Positions 24,057-31,991 of a stretch of DNA of 64,000 nt are shown one piece after another. Under the pieces are notes generated by a model. It did no database searches. It worked only from the letters and a program-made list of their open reading frames with translations, and was not told the origin of the DNA. Origin of the DNA: Acidovorax sp. NB1 (GTDB lineage Bacteria; Pseudomonadota; Gammaproteobacteria; Burkholderiales; Burkholderiaceae_C); contig NZ_BJHU01000030.1 of NCBI RefSeq assembly GCF_005405905.1, forward strand, positions 186,001 to 250,000, read 5' to 3'. Numbering within the stretch: position 1 is the stretch's first letter; each line of letters starts with the position of its first letter. Both the position numbers and the translations under genes were made by a program.

Positions 24057-25064
24057 TTAGTGTTTGGAGTGTAGGGTGTTTCGCGCCTGGGCGACAAGCG
24101 CCTCCAGCATGAGCCCGCCATTGAACGGGTGGTCTGCCGTGCGCGCCGCCTTGGCCAGCGCGCGCGACCAACGCGTGAGCGCGCCCAACGGTGGCGTCTT
24201 GGGCAGGTCGGCTGGCGCGAAGTAGCGCGGTGCGGCGCCCACGCTGGCGGCCAACAGGTCGTGGCAGAGCTTTTGCAGCGCGTCGATCACCTGGGCCGGG
24301 GCCCAGTCGCCCAAGGCGGTCACGTCACCCCGTGCCACCGCCTGCGGCAAGGCGGACCAGGCTTGCGGGCTGCGGCCCGACTGGGCCAGCGCCAGGGCAT
24401 CTTCGGGCCGCCCGCCTGCCGCGCGCAAAAACGACGCCGCCGCATCCCGGGCCAGGCCTTGGGCCTGCAACCACGCGAGGCTGTCGGCCTCGGCCGGCCA
24501 GACCATGGGGTGACCCAGGCAGCGGCTGCGGATGGTGGGCAGCAACTGGTGTGCAGCCTCGCTGGCCAGCACAAAACGCACGTCGCCCGGTGGCTCTTCC
24601 AGCGTCTTGAGCAGCGCGTTGGCCGTGACATGGTTCATCTGCTCGGCCGGGTAGACCAGCACGGCCTTGCCTTTGCCACGCGCCGAGGTGCGCTGCGAAA
24701 ACTCCACCGCATCGCGCATGGCTTCCACGCGGATCTCGCGGCTGGGCTTGCGCTTCTTGTCGTCGATGTCGGCCTGGGCCTTTTCCGACAGAGGCCAGCC
24801 CAACGCCATCATCTGCACCTCGGGCATCAGCACACACAGGTCGGCATGGGTGCGCACATCGATGGCGTGGCAGCTGCCGCACTGGCCGCAAGCGCCCTGC
24901 TCCGTAGGCGCATCGCATAACCAGGCGCGCACCATCTCCAGCCCCAAGGCGTACTGCCCCAGGCCCGACGGCCCCTGCAGCAGCCAGGCATGGCCGCGCT
25001 GGGCCAGCAGGCTGGTGCGCTGCACGGCAATCCAGGGCGCCAAAGCCACGGTAGCTTCACTCAT
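24057..25064 (-). CDS. holB: DNA polymerase III delta' subunit HolB
   Basis: The start at 25064 overlaps the tmk stop (ATGA) and gives 335 residues. The Walker A-like loop reads [10 protein letters not shown], with Gln in place of the catalytic Lys, as expected for a delta' subunit that does not hydrolyse ATP. A zinc module uses Cys50, Cys59, Cys62 and Cys65. [19 protein letters not shown] and TIRSRC (the SRC motif) are present. The protein is part of the clamp loader. Confidence 0.94.
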   Translation of the reverse strand: MSEATVALAPWIAVQRTSLLAQRGHAWLLQGPSGLGQYALGLEMVRAWLCDAPTEQGACGQCGSCHAIDVRTHADLCVLMPEVQMMALGWPLSEKAQADIDDKKRKPSREIRVEAMRDAVEFSQRTSARGKGKAVLVYPAEQMNHVTANALLKTLEEPPGDVRFVLASEAAHQLLPTIRSRCLGHPMVWPAEADSLAWLQAQGLARDAAASFLRAAGGRPEDALALAQSGRSPQAWSALPQAVARGDVTALGDWAPAQVIDALQKLCHDLLAASVGAAPRYFAPADLPKTPPLGALTRWSRALAKAARTADHPFNGGLMLEALVAQARNTLHSKH

Positions 25065-25738
25065 TGCGGCCCTCCCTGCGTGGCCACCATGATGGCCAGC
25101 CAGCCCTTGCGCACAAACACGCTGGTGAGCTGTTGCCACACGCGGTGGCGCTCCTGCGCAGCATCCAGGCGCGCAAAACGCAGGGGCGCCGCAGCGGCGC
25201 GGTCGGCATAGCCCTGGGCCACGCGGCGGAAGAACTCGACCGGCTGGGCCTCGAAGCGGTCGGGCACACGCGCACCGGCCAGGCGCTCGGCCGCCACCTC
25301 GGGGGCTAGGTCAAACCACACCGTCAGATCGGGTTCACGCATCAAAAGAGGGTCCTGCGCCAGTCCCGTCTGCGCCAAGCGCTCCAATATTGATAGCACT
25401 TCCAGATCAAAGCCTCGCCCTGCGCCCTGGTAGGCAAAAGTGGCGTCGGTGAACCGGTCGCACAGCACCACGTCGCCACGGGCCAGTGCGGGCTCGATCA
25501 CGTTGCGCAGGTGATCGCGGCGGGCCGCAAAGATCAGCAGCGACTCGGTGAGCGCATCCATCGGGTCGTTCAGGACCATCTCGCGCAGCTTTTCGGCCAG
25601 TGGCGTGCCGCCGGGCTCGCGGCTCACGGTGACGGTGCGGCCCTGGGTGCGGAAGGCCGCTGCCAAGCCCTCGATGTGCGAGGACTTGCCTGCGCCGTCG
25701 ATGCCTTCAAAGGTGATGAACAGACCGGGTCGTGACAT
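25061..25738 (-). CDS. tmk: Thymidylate kinase
   Basis: The P-loop [12 protein letters not shown] lies near residue 10, then [15 protein letters not shown], a DRF motif in [14 protein letters not shown] and a LID region around ARVPDRFE. It phosphorylates dTMP to dTDP. The 225 residues exceed the usual 205-215, partly through [15 protein letters not shown] between the GRG motif and PDLT. That DNA also resembles a dispersed repeat seen elsewhere in the window. The start at 25738 is the only one before the P-loop, and the stop overlaps holB. Confidence 0.94.
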   Translation of the reverse strand: MSRPGLFITFEGIDGAGKSSHIEGLAAAFRTQGRTVTVSREPGGTPLAEKLREMVLNDPMDALTESLLIFAARRDHLRNVIEPALARGDVVLCDRFTDATFAYQGAGRGFDLEVLSILERLAQTGLAQDPLLMREPDLTVWFDLAPEVAAERLAGARVPDRFEAQPVEFFRRVAQGYADRAAAAPLRFARLDAAQERHRVWQQLTSVFVRKGWLAIMVATQGGPQ

Positions 25739-25766
25739 GGGAGCCTTGGTTGACGGAGCCATCGGA

Positions 25767-26753
25767 TTACTGCTGCCCGCGCTGGTAGCGGTTGACGGCG
25801 CGGTTGTGCTCCTCCAGCGAGGCGCTGAAGTGGCTGCTGCCGTCGCCCTTGGCCACAAAGTACAGCGCGCGCGTGGCCTGCGGCTGCACGGCGGCCAGCA
25901 ACGCCGCCTTGCCAGGCATGGCGATGGGCGTGGGCGGCAGGCCGGGGCGGGTGTAAGTGTTCCAGGGGGTGTCGGCCTGCAGATCGCGCTTGCGCAGGTT
26001 GCCATCAAACTTCTCACCCAGGCCATAGATCACCGTGGGGTCGGTCTGCAGCAGCATGCCCACGCGCAGGCGGTTGACGAACACGCCCGCAATCTGGCCC
26101 CGGTCGCTGGCCTTGCCGGTTTCCTTTTCAACGATGCTGGCCAGAATCAGTGCTTCGTCCGCCGATTTCAGCGGCGTGTCGGCCGCACGCTGCGCCCAGG
26201 CGGCTTCGAGGCGGCGGTCCATGGCATGCATCGCCCGGCGCAGCAAGGCAATGTCGCTGGAGCCTTTGGCGTAGGTGTAGGTGTCCGGGAAGAATCGCCC
26301 TTCGGGCGCCACGCCGGGGCGGCCCAGTTGGGCCATCAGCGCTTCGTCGGTCAGGGCGGCGGAGTCGCGCTTGAGCTGCTCTTCCTTGGCCAGCGCCTGG
26401 CGCACCTGGCGCCAGTTCCAGCCTTCCACCAGGGTGAGCGCGCGCAGCGCCTCTTCACCCCGGGCCAGTTTTTGCAGCAGGCTGATGGGCGTGGTGCCGG
26501 GCGGGAGTTCGTAGTTGCCGGCCTTGATGGCGCGGTCCTGACCTGAGACGCGGAACCAGGCGTAGAGCAGGTGCGCATCCGTCTTCACCCCGGCCGCCAC
26601 CACATCGCGGGCCACGCCGCGCGGCGTGGTGCCGGGCTCGATGGCCAGCTCCAGCGGCTCCGGGCCCAGATCCAGCGGCTGGTGCAGCCACCAATACGCA
26701 GCGCCGCCCAGTGCGATCCCCACCAACACGATCAAAGCCAGTAAACGTCGCAC
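25767..26753 (-). CDS. mltG: Endolytic murein transglycosylase MltG
   Basis: One N-terminal membrane span ([19 protein letters not shown]) anchors the protein, followed by a LysM-like part (about 35-120) and the YceG domain. The catalytic Glu lies in [12 protein letters not shown], and [27 protein letters not shown] and [13 protein letters not shown] are family hallmarks. It cuts nascent glycan strands in the periplasm. Twenty-eight bases separate it from tmk, so the two are probably co-transcribed. Confidence 0.95.
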   Translation of the reverse strand: MRRLLALIVLVGIALGGAAYWWLHQPLDLGPEPLELAIEPGTTPRGVARDVVAAGVKTDAHLLYAWFRVSGQDRAIKAGNYELPPGTTPISLLQKLARGEEALRALTLVEGWNWRQVRQALAKEEQLKRDSAALTDEALMAQLGRPGVAPEGRFFPDTYTYAKGSSDIALLRRAMHAMDRRLEAAWAQRAADTPLKSADEALILASIVEKETGKASDRGQIAGVFVNRLRVGMLLQTDPTVIYGLGEKFDGNLRKRDLQADTPWNTYTRPGLPPTPIAMPGKAALLAAVQPQATRALYFVAKGDGSSHFSASLEEHNRAVNRYQRGQQ

Positions 26754-26798
26754 AACCCTGCTACCAATATGTATGAATCAGGGCATCATAATTCAGCG

Positions 26799-27707
26799 AT
26801 GACTTACCCCTTGAATGGCATTGCCCCCCTGTCCCACCTCGGCGTGATTCGCGTGGAAGGCGAAGACGCCGCCAAGTTTCTGCACGGCCAGCTCACCCAG
26901 GATTTCGCCCTGCTGGGCATGGACCAGGCCCGCCTTGCGGCCTTTTTGTCGGCCAAGGGCCGCATGCAGGCCAGCTTCATCGGCTTCAAGCGCAGCGCCA
27001 CCGAGGTGCTGCTGGTCTGCAGCCGCGACCTGTTGCCGCCCACGCTCAAGCGCCTGTCGATGTTTGTGCTGCGCGCCAAGGCCAAGTTGACGGATGCCAC
27101 CGGTGACTTTGCGCTGTACGGCCTGGCTGGAGGCTCCGTCCCCGCAGGCGGGCAGCCCGCCTGGACCAAGGCGGACACAGGCGGCGCGTCGCTGGTCCAC
27201 CTGTATCCGGCCGGCGGCCAGCCCCGCGCACTGTGGGTGGCCCCAGCGTCAGACCCAGCCCCCGAAGGCCCCATGCTGGACACGGCCCTGTGGCTCTGGA
27301 GCGAAATCCAGAGCGGCGTCGCCACGCTGACCACGCCCGTGGTCGAAGCCTTTGTGCCCCAGATGCTCAACTACGAATCGGTGGGCGGCGTGAACTTCAA
27401 GAAGGGCTGCTATCCCGGCCAGGAAGTGGTGGCGCGCAGCCAGTTCAGGGGCACGCTCAAGCGCCGCGCCTACATTGCCCACGCGGCGGCCGAGGTGGCG
27501 GTGGGGGCTGAGGTGTTCAGCACCAGCGACCTGGAGCAGCCCTGCGGCACCGTGGTGCAGGTGGCCGCCGCGCCGGGCGGTGGCTTTGCTGCCATCGTGT
27601 CGCTGCAGATCAGCGCCGCCCAAGAGGGCGCACTGCAGGTGGGCGCAGAAGGCGGCGTGGCACTGTCGCTGCAGCCCCTGCCCTACCCTTTGCTTGAAGA
27701 TATTTGA
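26799..27707 (+). CDS. ygfZ: Folate-binding Fe-S repair protein YgfZ
   Basis: The 302-residue protein has the GcvT-like fold and the invariant YgfZ motif KKGCYPGQEVVAR, with the conserved Cys at 204. It opens with the usual LGVIRVEGEDAAKFLHGQLT. YgfZ uses tetrahydrofolate and supports repair or assembly of certain Fe-S enzymes such as MiaB. The ATG at 26799 is chosen over one ten codons upstream because homologous sequence begins there. It is divergent from mltG with a short gap. A dispersed repeat begins right after the stop. Confidence 0.93.
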   Translation: MTYPLNGIAPLSHLGVIRVEGEDAAKFLHGQLTQDFALLGMDQARLAAFLSAKGRMQASFIGFKRSATEVLLVCSRDLLPPTLKRLSMFVLRAKAKLTDATGDFALYGLAGGSVPAGGQPAWTKADTGGASLVHLYPAGGQPRALWVAPASDPAPEGPMLDTALWLWSEIQSGVATLTTPVVEAFVPQMLNYESVGGVNFKKGCYPGQEVVARSQFRGTLKRRAYIAHAAAEVAVGAEVFSTSDLEQPCGTVVQVAAAPGGGFAAIVSLQISAAQEGALQVGAEGGVALSLQPLPYPLLEDI

Positions 27708-27765
27708 ACAAAAATGGGCTCTTGCGCGCGCCCATCATGCGCAATTAGCTCACCTTTTTATAGCG
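27708..27765 (-). repeat. Dispersed repeat, family 2, intergenic copy
   Basis: Read on the minus strand, it shows GCTAT, nine bases, AGCT, nineteen bases, then GCGCAAGAGCCCATTTTTG. The copy at 52112 has the same blocks with exactly the same spacings. It fills the gap between the convergent ends of ygfZ and the thioesterase-acetyltransferase gene. Confidence 0.65.
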
Positions 27766-27780
27766 ACCAACTACCACGGC

Positions 27781-28638
27781 CTAAAGCCGCCGCGCCATCG
27801 CAATGTGCGCAATGCCCGCTTCTTCGTACGGCTCGCCCACCACGGTGAACCCCGCCCGACGGTAGAAGCCCTCGGCGCTGCTCTGGGCGTGCAGTTGCAC
27901 CTCGGCATCGCCCCGGGCACGCGCAGCGTCCACCAGCGCATCCAACAATTGGCGGCCCCACTGCGCGCCGCGCACGGACCGGTCCACCGCCATGCGGCCG
28001 ATGCGGCCCACGCCGGGCGACTGCTGCAGCAGGCGGCCTGCGGCAATGGGCATGCCCAGCCGGTTGTAGAGCACGGCGTGGCGCGCCGAGATGTCGTGCA
28101 TGTCCGCCTCGACCTCGGCCGGGATGCCCTGCTCGTGCACAAACACGTCGGTGCGCACACGGCCTGCGTCGCGACCCAGGGTGTTCCAGTCGCCCGTGCG
28201 CACCTCGGCCATCTCGGCGCCCGCTTCAAAGCCTTCAAAGATCGCGCGCAGTGCGGGGGGCACAGCGCGGGAGGTCTGCGTGGCCGGGTCGGCAAACACA
28301 TAGACCAGTTCGGCCGAAATCAGCAGCCGGTCGCCACAGAAAATACCCGCCGTGAACAGGCACGACGAGTTGCCAATGCGCGTGCACTGCAGGCCCACAT
28401 CCAGCGTGTCATCCAGGCGCGCCGAGGCGTGGTATTCGACCGTCGCCTTCTTCACATACATCTCGCCGCCCAGCGCCAGCATGCTCGCCTCGTACGGCAA
28501 CGCCAGCGCACGCCAGTACTCGGACATGGCGGTATCGACATACATAAGGTAGTGCGCGTTGAACACGATCTTTTGCATGTCCACCTCGGCCCAGCGCACG
28601 CGCAGGCGGTGGAAACAACGGAAATCACTGCGTTGCAT
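27781..28638 (-). CDS. Acyl-CoA thioesterase (hotdog) fused to GNAT acetyltransferase
   Basis: Residues 1-135 are a 4-hydroxybenzoyl-CoA-type hotdog domain: WAEVDMQKIVFNAHYLMYVD, with the likely catalytic Asp20, and VEYHASARLDDTLDVGL. Residues 145-285 are a GNAT domain of ElaA type: RTDVFVHEQGIPAEVEAD, GRIGRMAVDRSVRGAQWGRQ (acetyl-CoA loop) and SAEGFYRRAGF. The reading frame is continuous, so it is a real fusion. The first half would hydrolyse a short or aromatic acyl-CoA and the second acetylate an unknown amine. The two activities have no stated link. Confidence 0.88.
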   Translation of the reverse strand: MQRSDFRCFHRLRVRWAEVDMQKIVFNAHYLMYVDTAMSEYWRALALPYEASMLALGGEMYVKKATVEYHASARLDDTLDVGLQCTRIGNSSCLFTAGIFCGDRLLISAELVYVFADPATQTSRAVPPALRAIFEGFEAGAEMAEVRTGDWNTLGRDAGRVRTDVFVHEQGIPAEVEADMHDISARHAVLYNRLGMPIAAGRLLQQSPGVGRIGRMAVDRSVRGAQWGRQLLDALVDAARARGDAEVQLHAQSSAEGFYRRAGFTVVGEPYEEAGIAHIAMARRL

Positions 28639-28646
28639 GGGTTGGT

Positions 28647-29609
28647 TTACTCCAGGTGAAAAGCCAGCCGCAGCGCACGGGCTGCGTCGGCGTGGGCCTT
28701 GCGCGCCTCGGGGATGGCGCGGCCCATCTTGATGAATTCGTGGGTCACACCGCGGTAGATGTCCAGATCCACCGGCACACCCGCCAGGCGCAGTTTGTCG
28801 GCATAGTCAACGCCTTCGTCCACCAGCGGGTCGCATTCGGCCAGGCCAATCCACGCGGGCGCAACGCCCTCCACGTCCGGCGCCAGCAGCGGGGCAAAAC
28901 GCCAGTCTTCGCGCTCCTCGCGCGTGGTCACGTAGTGGCCAAAGAACCAGCTGATGGCGGGCTCTTCCAGCACCAGGCCGCGCGCAAAGGTGGCGTGCGA
29001 AGGCGTATCCTGGTGCGCGGCGCAGCCGGGGTAGATCAGCAGCTGCAGCGCCAGCGGCAGGCCCGCATCGCGCGCCAGGATGGCGTTGACGGCGGCCAGC
29101 GTGCCGCCTGCACTGTCGCCACCCACCGCCAGGCGCTGCGGGTCTGCGCCCAGGCCCTCGGCGTTGGCAGCGAGCCATTGCAAGGCATCCCACGCATCGT
29201 TGCTGGCCGTGGGAAAGCGGTGCTCCGGTGCCAGCCGGTAGTCCAGCGAGACCACCATGCAACCGGCCAGACGCGCCAACTCGCGGCACAGGATGTCGTG
29301 CGTGGCGATGTTGCCGATGGTGAAGCCGCCGCCGTGCGTGTACAGCAGCACGGGCAGCCCCTTGTCGGTGCTGGGCGCATACAGCCGCGCGGGCAGCATC
29401 ACGCCATCGCGGGTGGGGATCAGCAGGTCCTCCACCCGCGCCAACGCGGCTTTGGGCACCTCCAGCACGTCGGCGCCTGCCTGGTAGGCAATGCGCGCCT
29501 CTTGCGGCGTGCGCGTGTGCAGCGGCGGGTGCCCGGCGCGCGCCATGCGTTCGAGCACGCTGCGCATCTGCGGAGTCAGGCGGGTGTGGTGGATGTGCAG
29601 GTCGGTCAA
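28647..29609 (-). CDS. Alpha/beta hydrolase fold-3 (HSL-type esterase)
   Basis: The oxyanion motif HGGGFTIG lies at 92-99, the nucleophile Ser166 in GDSAGG, Asp260 in AECDPLVDEG and His290 in GVTHEFIKM. YRLAPEHRFP is also typical of the hormone-sensitive-lipase family. Such cytoplasmic carboxylesterases act on short acyl esters. The gene ends eight bases before the downstream fusion gene starts, so the two may be co-transcribed. The natural substrate is unknown. Confidence 0.92.
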   Translation of the reverse strand: MTDLHIHHTRLTPQMRSVLERMARAGHPPLHTRTPQEARIAYQAGADVLEVPKAALARVEDLLIPTRDGVMLPARLYAPSTDKGLPVLLYTHGGGFTIGNIATHDILCRELARLAGCMVVSLDYRLAPEHRFPTASNDAWDALQWLAANAEGLGADPQRLAVGGDSAGGTLAAVNAILARDAGLPLALQLLIYPGCAAHQDTPSHATFARGLVLEEPAISWFFGHYVTTREEREDWRFAPLLAPDVEGVAPAWIGLAECDPLVDEGVDYADKLRLAGVPVDLDIYRGVTHEFIKMGRAIPEARKAHADAARALRLAFHLE

Positions 29610-29670
29610 CGGTCGGGGTCTCGATGGCAGAAAGAAAAACGCCCGCGCAGCGGCGGGCTGATGAGGGGAC

Positions 29671-30540
29671 TTACTTGAAGGTCACACGCACGGGCGCAGC
29701 GCCGGGCAGGCCGTCGTAGGTCGCCGTCACCGCCAGACCCGACTTGGGCGGCAGCAACGCAGAGAACGAACCCAGGCTGATCAGGTCGCCTGGCTGCATG
29801 GCCAGGCCTTCCTGTGCCAGCGCACCGGCCAGCCACACCACCGCATTGAGCGGGTGGTCCAGGATGTCGCTGCCCTTGCCGCCACCCAGGCGCGCGCCGG
29901 TGCCATCGGTCAGCGACACGTTCATGTCAGCCAGGGCCTTCAGCATCGCGAAACGCTCGCCCCGGTACGCCGGCACAGCAATGGGCGCGCCCGCCACACC
30001 CAGGCGTGCGCCCACGTTGATGGCGGTGACGCCCGCGCCGTTGAGCTTGGGCGGGGCCTGCACCATCAGGTCGGGCAGCTCGATGAACGGGATGATCTGG
30101 TCCACGGCGTCCAGCACGTCCATGGGGGTCTTGGCCTGGTTGATGGCCGCACTTTTCACGCGCACCAGCATGTCGGCCTCGTAGAGCGGGCGGGCACCAA
30201 ATGCGGGGTCCACCGTGGCGCCACTGGGCAGCACCATGCCTTCATAGAGCTTGCCCCACACGGGCTTGTCGGTGTTGAAGCGCTTTTGCACGGCGGGGTT
30301 GGTCAGGCCCGCCTTGTAGCCAATCACCTTGCCCATGCGCTGGGCCAGCAAGGCGTTGACCTTGCCGCGTGTGCAGGCGCCATCGGCGTCCGTCAGGTTC
30401 TCGGGGTTGGCGGCAGGGGTCTTGGCCACGTAGTTGGCCACCAGCTCGGCGGCCTGCGCATCGGTCAGGCACTTGGCCTGGGCGGTTGTCACAGATGCGA
30501 CGACCACCAGGGCCGCCATCAGGGTTTGCTTCGTTTTCAC
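29671..30540 (-). CDS. Exported FAH-fold hydratase-like protein
   Basis: The GTG at 30540 has an excellent ribosome binding site (GGAGGAG) and begins a signal peptide: MKTKQTLMAALVVVASVTTA, cleaved near AQA. The mature part resembles 2-keto-4-pentenoate hydratase: IGYKAGLTNPAVQKRF, YEADMLVRVKSAAI, IPFIELPDLM and LGSFSALLPPKSG. The family normally acts in the cytosol in aromatic degradation. An exported form is unusual, and its substrate is unknown. It is divergent from an Fe-alcohol dehydrogenase with a 97-base gap. Confidence 0.85.
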   Translation of the reverse strand: MKTKQTLMAALVVVASVTTAQAKCLTDAQAAELVANYVAKTPAANPENLTDADGACTRGKVNALLAQRMGKVIGYKAGLTNPAVQKRFNTDKPVWGKLYEGMVLPSGATVDPAFGARPLYEADMLVRVKSAAINQAKTPMDVLDAVDQIIPFIELPDLMVQAPPKLNGAGVTAINVGARLGVAGAPIAVPAYRGERFAMLKALADMNVSLTDGTGARLGGGKGSDILDHPLNAVVWLAGALAQEGLAMQPGDLISLGSFSALLPPKSGLAVTATYDGLPGAAPVRVTFK

Positions 30541-30637
30541 GCGCGTCTCCTCCTTATAAAGTGGGTTTGAAACCTGTATCAAAGGCTGGCGAGCTATCGT
30601 AATCGCTGGCACTCCCATTCACACATCCTGTTGCACC

Positions 30638-31774
30638 ATGGCTTTCATCTACTACGTCACCCAGATCCAGTTTGAATTCGGCGCCGTCAAGCTGCTGAAA
30701 CAAGAGTGCGAACGCGTAGGCATCACCCGCCCTTTGATCGTGACGGACCCTGGCGTGAAGGCCGCAGGCGTGCTGCAAAAGGCGCTGGACGCGCTGCCGG
30801 GCATGGCGGTGGCCGTGTTTGACCAGACCCCCTCCAACCCCACCGAAGCCGCCGTGCGCGCTGCCGTGGAGATGTACAAGGCCCAGCGCTGCGACGGCTT
30901 GATTGCCGTGGGTGGCGGCTCGGCCATCGACTGCGCCAAGGGCATCGCCATTGCCGCCACGCACGAAGGCCCCCTCACCCACTACGCCACCATCGAAGGC
31001 GGCTCGCCGCGCATCACCGACCGGGCCGCGCCGCTGATCGCCGTGCCCACCACCAGCGGCACGGGCAGCGAGGTGGCGCGCGGTGCCATCATCATCGTGG
31101 ACGACCACCGCAAGCTTGGCTTTCACTCGTGGAACCTGGTACCCAAGACCGCCATCTGCGACCCGGACCTCACGCTGGGCCTGCCCCCCATGCTCACGGC
31201 GGCCACGGGCATGGATGCGATCGCGCACTGCATGGAGACCTTCATGTCCGCCGCCTTCAACCCGCCCGCCGACGGCATTGCGCTGGACGGCCTCACACGC
31301 GGCTGGGCGAACATCGCGCAGGCCACCACAAACGGCAGCGACCGCGACGCACGCCTGCACATGATGAGCGCCAGCATGCAGGGCGCGATGGCCTTCCAGA
31401 AGGGCCTGGGCGCCGTGCATTCGCTCAGCCACAGCCTGGGCGGCGTGAACCCGCGCCTGCACCACGGCACGCTCAACGCCATGTTTTTGCCCGCCGTGGT
31501 GCGCTTCAACGCGCAGGCGGAGTCGGTGCAGAAGGAAAAGCGCCTGGAGCGCATGGCCCACGCCATGGGCTTGGCCAGCGCAGGCGACATCCCCGAAGCC
31601 ATCCGCGACATGAACGCCCGCCTGGGCCTGCCCACGGGCCTGGCCGCCATGGGGGTGACCGAAAGCATGTTCGACGACATCATCAAGGGCGCCATGGCCG
31701 ACCACTGCCACAAGACCAACCCGCGCATCGCCACGCCCGAGGAATACCGCGACATGCTGGCGCAGTCGCTCTGA
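30638..31774 (+). CDS. Iron-containing alcohol dehydrogenase
   Basis: The 378-residue protein has the NAD-binding GGGSAIDCAKGIA and the metal-binding region GMDAIAHCMETF, AVHSLSHSLGG and LHHGTLNA, with several ordered His residues. PTTSGTGSEVA is the usual Fe-ADH loop. Members oxidise alcohols or reduce aldehydes and maleylacetate. Exact substrate cannot be read from the sequence. The start ATG at 30638 lacks a strong ribosome binding site. Confidence 0.9.
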   Translation: MAFIYYVTQIQFEFGAVKLLKQECERVGITRPLIVTDPGVKAAGVLQKALDALPGMAVAVFDQTPSNPTEAAVRAAVEMYKAQRCDGLIAVGGGSAIDCAKGIAIAATHEGPLTHYATIEGGSPRITDRAAPLIAVPTTSGTGSEVARGAIIIVDDHRKLGFHSWNLVPKTAICDPDLTLGLPPMLTAATGMDAIAHCMETFMSAAFNPPADGIALDGLTRGWANIAQATTNGSDRDARLHMMSASMQGAMAFQKGLGAVHSLSHSLGGVNPRLHHGTLNAMFLPAVVRFNAQAESVQKEKRLERMAHAMGLASAGDIPEAIRDMNARLGLPTGLAAMGVTESMFDDIIKGAMADHCHKTNPRIATPEEYRDMLAQSL

Positions 31775-31991
31775 CGGCATCGCGCATCGCCCGCCGCCGG
31801 TCTTCCGACCCACGCGCGGGCTATGGCACCGGTGGCACGGTGTTGATCATTACAAAATGTCACAACTTTGCCACACTCCCCCACCAAGCTTCGATCAAAA
31901 GGCAGGCCGCGCAGCCCCAGCGGCTAGACTCGCTCCGGTTCACCATTAATTAACGATTCATTACCTGGGATGGGGGAGAGGGCCACCGCCG

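Noticed and set aside
30554..31813. A 419-residue leftward frame opposite the Fe-alcohol dehydrogenase
   Set aside because: It is His/Gly/Val-rich and antisense to a gene with clear metal-binding motifs.
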